A DNA stretch of 33,472 bases, from contig DWYZ01000235.1 of assembly GCA_019118425.1 (NCBI GenBank), forward strand, positions 1 to 33,472, in the 5' to 3' direction. Positions within the stretch are counted from its first letter, which is position 1. Each line of letters starts with the position of its first letter. This stretch comes from Candidatus Blautia faecavium. Its GTDB lineage: Bacteria > Bacillota > Clostridia > Lachnospirales > Lachnospiraceae. The notes under the pieces are model-generated. The model did no database searches. It had not been told where the DNA came from and saw only the letters and a list, made by a program, of their open reading frames with translations. Below are positions 15,981 to 23,038 of the stretch, one piece after another. The translations under genes and the position numbers were made by a program.

Positions 15981-16020
15981 CAGAATGTACAGCCACTTCT
16001 TCAAGCTCACCTGGGTGCTT
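15981..16020. other. attR: right junction of the integrated element
   Basis: The left half (15981-15999) is element sequence starting with the arm CAGAATGTACA, the core is TT (16000-16001), and the right half (16002-16020) is permease coding sequence (CAAGCTCACCTGG). The attP and attB left halves share AGCCA at the same distance from the core (15991-15995 and 7161-7165). The element also supplies an AAAGGG and an ATG (15985) in frame with the permease tail. Confidence 0.85.
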
Positions 16021-16107
16021 ATGTCTATCGTTATTCTTTGTATCATTGCCATGATACTGTACGGAATTTTAAGTTTCATTGAGAGGAAATATCAGAAGCA
16101 TATATAA
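16000..16107 (+). pseudogene. Displaced 3' end of the ABC importer permease
   Basis: These 35 codons (FKLTWVLMSIVILC onward, ending ERKYQKHI) form a single membrane helix and a basic tail. They match the expected last helix of NitT/TauT-type permeases and directly continue the protein broken at 7170. In the present arrangement the segment is in frame with an ATG inside the element end (15985) preceded by AAAGGG at 7 bases, so a 40-residue peptide could in principle be made. Treated here as a gene fragment. A longer upstream reading from 15862 is an accidental fusion with element sequence. Confidence 0.85.
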
Positions 16108-16134
16108 TAAATTTCTGAAGGCAAAAAACATATC

Positions 16135-16184
16135 CAAAAAAAACAGGAGGCTGTCCTGAAACATCAGTTTCAGCAACAGTCTCC
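16135..16184 (-). terminator. Terminator of the suf-larE-cupin operon
   Basis: A hairpin with arms GGAGGCTGT (16146-16154) and ACAGTCTCC (16176-16184) encloses a perfect CTGAAAC / GTTTCAG inner stem with loop ATCA. On the minus strand it is followed by a run of eight or more T (plus-strand A-run ending at 16143), ideal for terminating the cupin gene's operon. It may also stop the plus-strand permease transcript. Confidence 0.85.
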
Positions 16185-16205
16185 CGTTCTGTTAAGATTT
16201 TATTT

Positions 16206-16532
16206 TTAGTCAAGAATAATCAGCGCCATAAACACAAGAGGTTCCTGGCCCACGTTAGCCAGGGCATGGCCGCAGCCGTCAGGCGTAAAGGTCACATCTC
16301 CGGCCTTTACTCTGCGAAGCTCTCCATTGTCACTGTATACTCCTTCTCCGGAAAGGATATAATAAGTCTCGCTTTCTTTATGATGTTCATGAAAACCCAA
16401 AGAACATCCAGGCTCAATAGTAACCTCTGCGTAAAGTCCGCACTTGCCGTTCAGCTGTTCTTTTTCGAGAAGATGCTTAATGGTCACATGTCCAAAACCG
16501 CCGCACATCCTTTCAATTCTCTCTGTCCGCAT
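16206..16532 (-). CDS. Small single-domain cupin
   Basis: A 108-residue cupin. Cupin motif 1 is GFHEHHKESETYYILSGEG, with the metal-binding His-His-Glu set. Motif 2 is near FTPDGCGHALANVG, with a second histidine. The start at 16532 is chosen because AGGGAGG lies before it; it overlaps the end of larE by 20 bases. Such small cupins are metal-dependent isomerases, sugar-binding or sensing proteins, and the substrate cannot be told. As the last gene of the suf-larE operon it may act in sulfur or nickel-pincer chemistry, but that is context only. Confidence 0.85.
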   Translation of the reverse strand: MRTERIERMCGGFGHVTIKHLLEKEQLNGKCGLYAEVTIEPGCSLGFHEHHKESETYYILSGEGVYSDNGELRRVKAGDVTFTPDGCGHALANVGQEPLVFMALIILD

Positions 16533-17370
16533 ATCCGTTTTCCTCCCTTCGGCCTGCATCCATACTTCCGCTTCGAAATCCTTCCAGATCCAACGTGATG
16601 TATGTAAAGCCAAGATCTTTTAGTTTTCTTGTAATCTCCTGCCTGCAGTCAAGGAACTTAAAAAAATCCTTCTGGTCAATTTCCACCCTGGCAATGTCCT
16701 TATGGACGCGCACCCGTACATTATAAAAGTCCAGCCCTCTTATGAATTCTTCCGCTTTATCGATCCGTTCCAAAAGCGTCAGGTCGATCTCCGTGCCGTA
16801 AGGCAGACGGGTAGCCAAGCAGGGGCTGGAAGGACGGTCCGCCACAGGGATCCCATACTCTCTGGCAAGAGCGCGCACTTCATCCTTCGTAATATGAAGC
16901 ATTGCCAATGGACTTTTTACTCCCAGCTCCTTCACTGCTTTAAGCCCGGGACGGTACACATGAAGATCGTCTTCATTGCTCCCTTCCAAAAGGATACGCA
17001 CGCCATGTTCTTCTCCGAACTTCAGCATCCGGGTATACAGCTCCTTTTTACAAAGATAACAGCGATCCAAAGGATTCATCCGTATCTCCGGCACCGCCAG
17101 CTCATTCAGCTTCAATACCACATGCTTCGCGCCGGTTCTTTCAAGCACTAACCTGGCAGCTTCTAAATCCGCCGCCGGATGCAGAACAGTATCCATGGTA
17201 AGCGCATATACTGTCCTTTTGCTTTCTTTGGCAGCCTCCCACGCCATTACCAGCAGAAGGCTGGAATCCACTCCTCCGGAAAACGCCACACACACGTCTT
17301 CCTTCAGATATTCCCTTAAAAGCAGCTTCAGGTTTTGTTTTTTTTCTTCTAATGTATGTAATATCTCCAA
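16513..17370 (-). CDS. larE: LarE-type ATP-dependent sulfur transferase
   Basis: A 285-residue PP-loop ATPase. The pyrophosphatase loop is SGGVDSS (residues 31-37 from the chosen start). Cys104 and Cys107 (DRCYLCKKELY) and Cys184 (PSSPCLATRLPYG) form the three-cysteine set seen in cluster-binding LarE proteins such as that of Thermotoga maritima, unlike the single sacrificial cysteine of Lactiplantibacillus LarE. LarE sulfurates the nickel-pincer precursor. Neither larB nor larC is in the window. I prefer a TTG start at 17370, with GGCGG before it and family-like N-terminus MEILHTLEEKKQNLK; a GTG at 17406 would overlap the upstream gene and lacks a site. It follows the membrane protein gene by 11 bases and overlaps the cupin gene. 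Confidence 0.85.
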   Translation of the reverse strand: MEILHTLEEKKQNLKLLLREYLKEDVCVAFSGGVDSSLLLVMAWEAAKESKRTVYALTMDTVLHPAADLEAARLVLERTGAKHVVLKLNELAVPEIRMNPLDRCYLCKKELYTRMLKFGEEHGVRILLEGSNEDDLHVYRPGLKAVKELGVKSPLAMLHITKDEVRALAREYGIPVADRPSSPCLATRLPYGTEIDLTLLERIDKAEEFIRGLDFYNVRVRVHKDIARVEIDQKDFFKFLDCRQEITRKLKDLGFTYITLDLEGFRSGSMDAGRREENGYADREN

Positions 17371-17381
17371 AATCTTACCGC

Positions 17382-18068
17382 CTAATCTGCAAGCGAAGCG
17401 ATCCACTTCGCAGCGCTCTCTGTATTCGTTGTATTAACCAAAACTCCAATATAAACCGGTTCATAAGGAAGATCCAAGCCCTCCCCTATGTCCTCCTGGG
17501 GAAGCTCCAAATGATAGGTATCAATAGAATCCCCAAAGGAATTATACACTTCCTCACCTAAAAGTTCCTTTAAATCCGCGAAATAGCCCTCTCCCTCATA
17601 AATCTCACAGGCGTCTTCCGATAGCAGAACCACATCAAGGGTCTGTGCCTGAACCTGTGTAACAAAAGCCATCTGAGAATAATAATCCAGCCCTCCTGAA
17701 CTTGCGTCCGTCACATAACTGGACGTCACCTCTATCACCTGGTTTTCATCTGTCAGTTCCAGGACTTCCCTTATTCCCTCTGAAAACGTGTCCACATTGC
17801 TTGTCCCCGCGTCAAAGACGCTGATGGCTAAAACCGTCTCTTTCTGCGCGTTCTGGTAAAGATCCACTCCGATAAATATCAGAGCGATAAAACCGATCAC
17901 ACCGAAAATCGCCGCCTTATAATACATCCAGATATATTCCAGTTTTCCGGCGATTCCCATATTTTTTAATTTTTCTTTTTCCAACAGACGCTTTTCTTTT
18001 TTCGTAAGGTCTGACTCGTGCTTCTCCTTCAGTTCTTCCAGGTTGATTTCCTTTTTTTCTTTCCCCAT
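17382..18068 (-). CDS. Single-pass membrane protein of unknown function
   Basis: A 228-residue protein that I cannot assign. The N-terminal 45 residues are strongly charged (KEKKEINLEELKEKHESDL) and probably a cytoplasmic helix. A membrane segment follows at about 52-70 (AIFGVIGFIALIFIGVDLY). The remaining roughly 155 residues are acidic and would lie outside the cell. They include VLAISVFDAG near the membrane and a region resembling an alpha/beta binding fold (TLDVVLLSEDACEIY). It lies 8 bases after the SufB/D gene and 11 bases before larE, so it belongs to this operon. Such a placement between cluster assembly and sulfur transfer genes is unexplained. Confidence 0.8.
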   Translation of the reverse strand: MGKEKKEINLEELKEKHESDLTKKEKRLLEKEKLKNMGIAGKLEYIWMYYKAAIFGVIGFIALIFIGVDLYQNAQKETVLAISVFDAGTSNVDTFSEGIREVLELTDENQVIEVTSSYVTDASSGGLDYYSQMAFVTQVQAQTLDVVLLSEDACEIYEGEGYFADLKELLGEEVYNSFGDSIDTYHLELPQEDIGEGLDLPYEPVYIGVLVNTTNTESAAKWIASLAD

Positions 18069-18076
18069 GTATTCAC

Positions 18077-18994
18077 CTATTTCAAGAATCCGCTTACAAT
18101 CTCTTCCTCTGCTTCTTCCTCTGTAAGTCCCAGTGTCATCAGTTTGATCAGCTGTTCTCCCGCGATTTTTCCAATGGCAGCCTCATGGATCAAAGCGGCA
18201 TCCACGTGATTCGCAGACAGCTCCGGCGTAGCGCTGATCTTTGCATGATCCATGATAATGGCATCGCATTCTGTGTGTCCGCTGCAGCGGTTATTTCCAT
18301 GTATATGAGAATCAAACAGCTGATAGGAATCGTCTCTTGCTACCGAACGGGAAACGATGTTGGCAGAACTGTCCTCCCCATCCATCTGCACATCAAAATA
18401 GCTCTCCGCTCTCTGACTTCCATGGGTCATCAGTCTTTCCATGACGATCAGCTTCGCTCCGTCCTTTAAGTATGCCCTGTTTTCTCTCTTTGTAGAATCC
18501 ACTCCCCGGATCTGGGCAGTATCCATTTCCATGAAACTGTCCTCGTCCAAATGGATCTCTGTCACAGGATTCATGATCCGCTCACCTTTTCCATCGCCGC
18601 TCCCATAATGCTTTTCCACATATTTGATATGGGCGTTCTTTCCTACATAAAAACGATGGATTCCATCGTGACGGCTTGCCGCGTCTCCTCCGTTATGGAT
18701 ACCGCAGCCGGCAACGATGGTGACATCCGCGTCATCCCCGATATAAAAATCATTATACACGACTTCCTTTAATCCGGATTTACTTAAAACAACGGGGATG
18801 TGTACGCTCTCCCTTTTCGTACCTGGCTTGATATGAATCTCGATTCCTGATTTATCTTCCTTTGTGATAATTTCTATATTACTGGTGCTGTTGCGCTCTA
18901 CACTTTCTCCGTTGGCCCGGATATTATAGGCTCCTTCCGGAATTTCATGCAGGCCGGTCACTTCCATGAGCAGCTCTCTTTGTATTGCGTCCAT
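18077..18994 (-). CDS. SufB/SufD-family iron-sulfur assembly protein
   Basis: A 305-residue member of the SufBD beta-helix family, which acts with SufC as the scaffold for iron-sulfur cluster building. The core is visible as repeated beta-strand turns (HIKPGTKRESVHIPVVLSKSG; DADVTIVAGCGIHNGGD; RFYVGKNAHIKYVEKHYG). The C-terminal family signature is GHTECDAIIMDHAKISATPELSANH with IHEAAIGKIAGEQLIKLMTLGLTEEEAEEEIV nearby (key residues His, Glu, Gly). It is much shorter than E. coli SufB and lacks the long N-terminal region, as in the minimal SufCB-like systems of anaerobes. It follows sufC by 13 bases. Confidence 0.9.
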   Translation of the reverse strand: MDAIQRELLMEVTGLHEIPEGAYNIRANGESVERNSTSNIEIITKEDKSGIEIHIKPGTKRESVHIPVVLSKSGLKEVVYNDFYIGDDADVTIVAGCGIHNGGDAASRHDGIHRFYVGKNAHIKYVEKHYGSGDGKGERIMNPVTEIHLDEDSFMEMDTAQIRGVDSTKRENRAYLKDGAKLIVMERLMTHGSQRAESYFDVQMDGEDSSANIVSRSVARDDSYQLFDSHIHGNNRCSGHTECDAIIMDHAKISATPELSANHVDAALIHEAAIGKIAGEQLIKLMTLGLTEEEAEEEIVSGFLK

Positions 18995-19007
18995 GTCTTA
19001 CTCCTCC

Positions 19008-19757
19008 TTATCTGCCGCTTTCCAGTTTATTGCATCCGAATCCTGACGCATTGGCTGTTCCTAAAAGATGAGGAAGTATCTCCTCTTTACTTCCCTGCAT
19101 AGTCACCTGTCCATCAGCGATCAATAAAATCTCATCTGCAATATTTAAGATCCTTTCCTGATGAGAAATGATCAGTATGGAACCATGAAGCTGGTTATGC
19201 ATATCGTCAAATACCTGGATCAGATTCTGAAAACTCCACAGATCGATTCCGGCTTCCGGTTCGTCAAAAACAGACACTCTTGACTTCCTGGCCATAACCG
19301 TGGCGATCTCAATGCGCTTGATCTCCCCGCCGGAGAGACTTGCGTTTACTTCACGCTTAATGTAATCCTTCGCACATAAGCCTACCTTAGAAAGATATTC
19401 ACAGGCCCGTTTAATTGATATTTCCTGTCCGGACGCCAGGCGGATCAGATCAAATACCGTGATTCCTTTAAAGCGCACTGGCTGCTGAAACGCATAGCTG
19501 ATGCCCAGCTTTGCCCTGTCTGTAATGTTCATATCTGTAATGTCTTCGCCATCCCAAAGGATCTGACCGGAGGTAGGTTTTTCAATTCCCGCTATCACCT
19601 TAGCTAATGTAGATTTTCCGCCTCCATTCGGTCCTGTAATGACTACGAACTTATTGTCCTCAAGGGTAAAGCTGACATCTTTAAGAATGCCCTTTTCTTT
19701 CGCATTTCTGGACTTTTCGTCAGGCACCTGAAAACAAATATTTTTTAGTTCTAGCAT
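19008..19757 (-). CDS. sufC: SufC, ATPase of iron-sulfur cluster assembly
   Basis: A 249-residue ABC-type ATPase. Walker A is GPNGGGKSTLAKVIAG (about residues 40-55), the signature is ASLSGGEIKRIEIATVMAR and Walker B is RVSVFDEPEAGIDLWS, with the switch histidine in ISHQERIL. The signature LSGGEIKR and the DEPEAGIDLWSF pattern are characteristic of SufC rather than of membrane transporters. It partners with the SufB/D-type protein encoded directly downstream, in the cytoplasm. It is the first gene of the five-gene operon, behind a promoter overlapped by a perfect palindrome. No sufS or sufU lies in the window, so sulfur supply must be encoded elsewhere. Confidence 0.93.
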   Translation of the reverse strand: MLELKNICFQVPDEKSRNAKEKGILKDVSFTLEDNKFVVITGPNGGGKSTLAKVIAGIEKPTSGQILWDGEDITDMNITDRAKLGISYAFQQPVRFKGITVFDLIRLASGQEISIKRACEYLSKVGLCAKDYIKREVNASLSGGEIKRIEIATVMARKSRVSVFDEPEAGIDLWSFQNLIQVFDDMHNQLHGSILIISHQERILNIADEILLIADGQVTMQGSKEEILPHLLGTANASGFGCNKLESGR

Positions 19758-19786
19758 ATCATGCCCTCCATCTATTGTTCTTTGTC

Positions 19787-19815
19787 GCGAATAGTATTCG
19801 CAGTAAATTTGTCAA
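19787..19815 (-). promoter_or_regulatory. Promoter with overlapping palindromic operator before sufC
   Basis: On the minus strand a consensus -35 TTGACA (19815-19810) is followed after 16 bases by a weak -10 (TATTCG). The -10 lies within GCGAATAGTATTCGC (plus-strand 19787-19801), a perfect 7+1+7 inverted repeat. Such a site over the -10 suggests repression. An Rrf2-type iron-sulfur sensor would fit the operon, but the regulator is not in the window. Confidence 0.6.
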
Positions 19816-19853
19816 CATTAAGTATCATACCATATTTTCCAGAAAATGAACAG

Positions 19854-20852
19854 CTACTTTTCAGAAAATTTCACTATCCGCCCTTTTGCGCTGTTTAAGA
19901 CAGCTGCTAAAAGAGTCGTAAGGATACAGACCATAACCGGACGTGTCCACAGATACAGATTGGATTCCTGCCCGTGCACAAGCAGGGCCAGATCTTTCCA
20001 AATATCCCCTACGGCCATATGAAGGACGTAAATGGCAAAAGTATACTTTGCTCCGATCCAGCCCAGTACCTCTGGTCCTTTTTTCCCCTCCTGAAAAACA
20101 GCAAAAAGAAAAAAACTAACGGAAAGGATCACAGAGCCGGCAAACAATTCTCTTCTTCCAAGAAGGAAATATTCTGCAATGCTTAAACCCGCTCCCGCCG
20201 CTATAAGAACTGCCCACACAGCGGATGGCACCCTTTTCTGCAATTTTCCCTTCTCCTTGTGTATAAAATGTCCCAGCATAAAAAAAGGAAAACCAGTAAA
20301 CAGATAATTCCTAAATTCCATGATCCGATAAGTATTTCCCGCCTCTCCGCTTCTTCCATCCATCCAGAAATTGCAAAAGAGGAGTACCGGGATCAGCGCG
20401 TAGGCAATCTTGTGAAGGCGCAGCTTCTCCACAGCCCAAAATAACAGATAACAATATAAAAGGGCGAACAAAAACCACAGATGAGGCTTCACCGGCGTGG
20501 TACTGTTATATTTAACAAAATCTTCTATATTATGCGGTACAAGGAGATTTTTTAGCCAGTCTCCCACACTCTCTCCTTCTATCCCCTTCTGGATACATTC
20601 CCACACAATATAAAAAGGCAGCGCCAAAAAAGCCAAATATAAAATGTGTTTCACTTTTCCCGGCATTCTCTTAAGGACGGCTTCTCTCGATTCCCTATAA
20701 CAAAAATATCCGGAAATCAGAAAGAAAAAAGGAACCGCGAATCTGGCTGCAGCATTGATCACATTTCCTGTCTCTCCCGGAAACCGGATATGCAGCAGGA
20801 CTACCGAATATGCGGCTGCTGCCTTGGCACTGTCTAAAACCTGATTTCTCAT
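19854..20852 (-). CDS. Acyltransferase family 3 membrane protein
   Basis: A 332-residue protein with about ten membrane helices. It starts MRNQVLDSAKAAAAYSVVLLHIRFPG, in which the conserved DSAK...A...VVLLH motif of acyltransferase-3 proteins is clear; the histidine of this motif is thought to be catalytic. A second family pattern, AVPFFFLISGYF, follows at about residue 52. These enzymes add acetyl or other acyl groups to surface glycans, peptidoglycan or small molecules; the acceptor here is unknown. GGGAGG lies 7 bases before the chosen ATG at 20852; the frame is open to 20885. It is probably monocistronic, with a gap to its neighbours on both sides. Confidence 0.88.
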   Translation of the reverse strand: MRNQVLDSAKAAAAYSVVLLHIRFPGETGNVINAAARFAVPFFFLISGYFCYRESREAVLKRMPGKVKHILYLAFLALPFYIVWECIQKGIEGESVGDWLKNLLVPHNIEDFVKYNSTTPVKPHLWFLFALLYCYLLFWAVEKLRLHKIAYALIPVLLFCNFWMDGRSGEAGNTYRIMEFRNYLFTGFPFFMLGHFIHKEKGKLQKRVPSAVWAVLIAAGAGLSIAEYFLLGRRELFAGSVILSVSFFLFAVFQEGKKGPEVLGWIGAKYTFAIYVLHMAVGDIWKDLALLVHGQESNLYLWTRPVMVCILTTLLAAVLNSAKGRIVKFSEK

Positions 20853-20914
20853 TTTCATTCCTCCCAGCAGCCAGTAGTATAGCAAAGAGGAATATGCCGT
20901 GTCAACAGGCTGCT

Positions 20915-21655
20915 CTAAGGATACAGCCAGCTTCCCTCCAGTCTGGCCAGCAGTCTGGCGTTATGATAAGCCATTTTTAAGGTCAGGCAGGTTCGTCCCA
21001 GATAGCATGTGCCGTCTGCGGTTTTTACGCAGGCTAAGGCCAGATCCGGCTTGGAAGGCGTCTGCAGGCAAATGGGAAGTAAAAACTGAATGGAATGATT
21101 ATAATACTGCGGGATAGCTGTCTTATAGTCCGCCTCCAGCATTCTTCTGGTCTGACAAAGCGCCCCATCGAAAAGCTGCAGCTTCATCCGGCTGTTCCGA
21201 ACATTTTCCGGGAGCCTCTGGGCGTTCTCCTCTTCCCCGAAAATATGCTCATACTGAGGGATAATGTCTAAATGTGTATCAAAAACTAATTCCGCAGGAT
21301 CTGTAACGTATTCTGCCCGTGGGGGAAGCCCGCTGATCCCGGCTTTTAATAAATAATACTCTGTGTAAAAGCCGTCCAGAAACCAATCCTGCCTGTCAGG
21401 CACCAGATTGGGAACAAAGCAGGCATACACCGGCTGATAATAATAATTAAAAAGGCCTGTATTAAAGATTGCGTATTCTTTTTCAATTAATATTTTTCCT
21501 TCTTTATAAACTCTTTGAAATGTGTGCTCCAGGTAACCTTTCAGTATACCGTTATCCTCCCCATTGTCAAAGCTCCATTTCTCCGGGACCATCCTGGAGA
21601 GATTTTGTATCTGCCGGTTATAATTCCCGCAGTACGTAAAATCAAATAAATTCAT
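20915..21655 (-). CDS. DUF3825-like protein
   Basis: A 246-residue soluble protein without signal peptide or membrane helix. The segment EYAIFNTGLFNYYYQPVYACF (about residues 60-80, key residues FNTGL) is the pattern I associate with the DUF3825 family, and the C-terminal third (YYNHSIQFLLPICLQTP, then ACVKTADGTCYLGRTCLTLKMAYHNARLLA) supports this by eye. Members contain a predicted nucleic-acid-binding fold and occur in bacteria as stand-alone or fused proteins; the function is not established. No partner gene is obvious. It is preceded by a 500-base gap rich in hairpins and the MITE-like repeat copy 2. Confidence 0.7.
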   Translation of the reverse strand: MNLFDFTYCGNYNRQIQNLSRMVPEKWSFDNGEDNGILKGYLEHTFQRVYKEGKILIEKEYAIFNTGLFNYYYQPVYACFVPNLVPDRQDWFLDGFYTEYYLLKAGISGLPPRAEYVTDPAELVFDTHLDIIPQYEHIFGEEENAQRLPENVRNSRMKLQLFDGALCQTRRMLEADYKTAIPQYYNHSIQFLLPICLQTPSKPDLALACVKTADGTCYLGRTCLTLKMAYHNARLLARLEGSWLYP

Positions 21656-22155
21656 ATAATCCTCCTATTCGCTGCCGGTCACATGATAACATGCAGCGGC
21701 TATTCATATTTTGTTACTGGTCACACGGTAACCAGTAACGGGCAATTCGGCATTCAAAATTCGCTTCGCTTTAGCCAAATTGCCTGTTGAATCATGCTGG
21801 CCCGTAACCACGCAGCAAGTGCGTGGTTCGTGTGTGACCTGTAACCATATTTTTCTTTCTTTTGTACCTTTGGGAATTTTCTTCTTTATCTGTATATTTT
21901 ATTTAGGGAATTTTTTCAGCAGAACTGCCAAGTAAAGATTTTCTGTTGCTGGTCACCATGTGACATGCAATAATTTTCTCTTTTTAACATACCACACCTA
22001 CCGCCAAATAGCAAGCTTTCAAACTCTTATTTTACAGAGAAAACAGCATGTGTTATAATGGGGATACTTATTATATGTCTCACCTGAACCACGCACTTGC
22101 CGCGTGATAACGGACACTTACTTACCATATTGATTACAGACCAGGAGGATTTGCC
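21656..22155. other. 500-base intergenic region rich in hairpins
   Basis: No gene is seen here. It holds the MITE-like repeat copy 2 (21713-21845), a hairpin with GCTGC/GCAGC arms (21671-21697), a hairpin at 21946-21970 (TTGCTGGTCAC / GTGACATGCAA, two mismatches), and a short inverted fragment related to the repeat's right end at 22086-22113 (GAACCACGCACTTGC). The promoter of the methyltransferase gene should lie within the last 100 bases. Confidence 0.5.
21713..21845 (+). repeat. MITE-like repeat, copy 2
   Basis: A 133-bp copy of the sequence at 5520-5652. It has 14-bp terminal inverted repeats with one mismatch (GTTACTGGTCACAC / GTGTGACCTGTAAC). The left end also forms its own hairpin (GTTACTGGT / ACCAGTAAC). 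Internally, GGCAATT pairs with AATTGCC and AACCACGC with GCGTGGTT. The structure suggests a short non-autonomous element or a structured repeat of the REP type. No transposase of a matching family is in the window. Confidence 0.75.
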
Positions 22156-23031
22156 ATGACAAAAGAAGAGTTTAAACAGCTGACCAAAAATCCTGTTCTC
22201 CTAGACGGAGCCACCGGATCGAATCTGATGGCCAGCGGAATGCCCAGAGGAGTATGTACAGAAACCTGGATAATGGAGCATAAAGACGTGATCTTAAATC
22301 TGCAGAAAGCTTATGTAAAAGCGGGAAGCCAGATCATCTACGCTCCCACCTTCGGAGGGAACCGCCTCAATCTGCGTATGCACAGCAAAGAAAATGACCT
22401 TGAAACGATCAACCGCACTCTTGTCTCCTATGCGAAAGAAGCGGCAGACGGAAAAGCCTTTGTGGCCGGCGATATCACCACAAGCGGAAAAATCCCAGGC
22501 GCGGACGAATCTTATACCTATATGGAAGCATTCCAGATGTATCAGGAACAGATTGGCATTTTAAACGATGCCGGAGCTGACTGTATCATTGCGGAGACAA
22601 TGATCAGCATTGAGGAAACCCTTGCCGCTGTAGACGCGGCCGGCAGCATCTGTTCCCTTCCGGTGCTGTGCTCTATGACAGTGGAAGCAGACGGCAGCAT
22701 CTTCGGAGGTGGGAACGCCCTGGAAGCTGCCGCAGCCCTGGAGAGCGCAGGCGCCTCTGCCGTAGGGGTCAACTGTTCCGTAGGACCTGACCAGCTTGTT
22801 TCCGTCATCCGCAATATAAAAGAAACCGTATCCATCCCAGTTATCGCCAAACCTAACGCAGGAATGCCGGTAATAGACGAAGAAGGAAACGCCGTCTACT
22901 CTATGGACGCTTTAAGCTTTGCCCGCCACATGAAAGTTCTGGTGGAAAACGGCGCCACCCTTATAGGGGGATGCTGCGGCACCACCCCAGAATTTATAAA
23001 AGAAACCGCCCGCATTCTTGGTCTTAAATAA
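22156..23031 (+). CDS. Homocysteine S-methyltransferase family protein
   Basis: A 291-residue protein with the zinc-dependent homocysteine-binding barrel. The N-terminal substrate motif is LLDGATGSNLMASGMPRG, and the zinc ligands are the Cys of VGVNCSVGP and the pair Cys273-Cys274 in LIGGCCGTTPEFI. It lacks the folate, cobalamin and activation domains of MetH. It could therefore use S-methylmethionine or, with partner proteins encoded elsewhere, act as the first module of a split methionine synthase. CAGGAGG lies 9 bases before the ATG. It converges with the DUF362 gene, the two stops being only 7 bases apart, with no terminator between. Confidence 0.88.
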   Translation: MTKEEFKQLTKNPVLLDGATGSNLMASGMPRGVCTETWIMEHKDVILNLQKAYVKAGSQIIYAPTFGGNRLNLRMHSKENDLETINRTLVSYAKEAADGKAFVAGDITTSGKIPGADESYTYMEAFQMYQEQIGILNDAGADCIIAETMISIEETLAAVDAAGSICSLPVLCSMTVEADGSIFGGGNALEAAAALESAGASAVGVNCSVGPDQLVSVIRNIKETVSIPVIAKPNAGMPVIDEEGNAVYSMDALSFARHMKVLVENGATLIGGCCGTTPEFIKETARILGLK

Positions 23032-23038
23032 CCGGAAC

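Larger units (their letters stand above)
7170..16001. mobile_element. 8.83-kb serine-integrase element inserted in an ABC permease gene
   Basis: The boundaries are defined by two TT dinucleotides (7170-7171 and 16000-16001) whose exchange restores an intact permease frame. The element's ends are perfect 11-bp inverted repeats. It contains a large serine recombinase and a 50-aa coupled gene next to the right end, a sensor kinase and response regulator, a three-gene LanFEG/Cpr-type peptide resistance transporter and an acidic secreted protein. No conjugation, replication or phage structural genes are present. It is thus an integrative island that would depend on helpers or natural uptake to move between cells. 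Gene content and ends are seen directly; mobility is inferred from the integrase family. Confidence 0.85.

Noticed and set aside
7179-15993. GAATGTACA, a direct 9-bp repeat near both ends, as attachment core
   Set aside because: Joining there leaves the TGA stop in the permease frame and adds extra residues. The match is explained by the inverted arms containing the palindrome TGTACA.
7171-16003. TTCT (attL 7171-7174; attR 15998-16001) as an alternative crossover core
   Set aside because: Exchange within TTCT would put the permease tail out of frame and destroy the 19/19 symmetry of attP, whereas TT satisfies both.
15862-16107. An 81-codon frame that could be taken as a small membrane protein gene
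   Set aside because: It is a chance fusion: the part before 16000 is element DNA without a good start signal, and the part after is the displaced permease tail.
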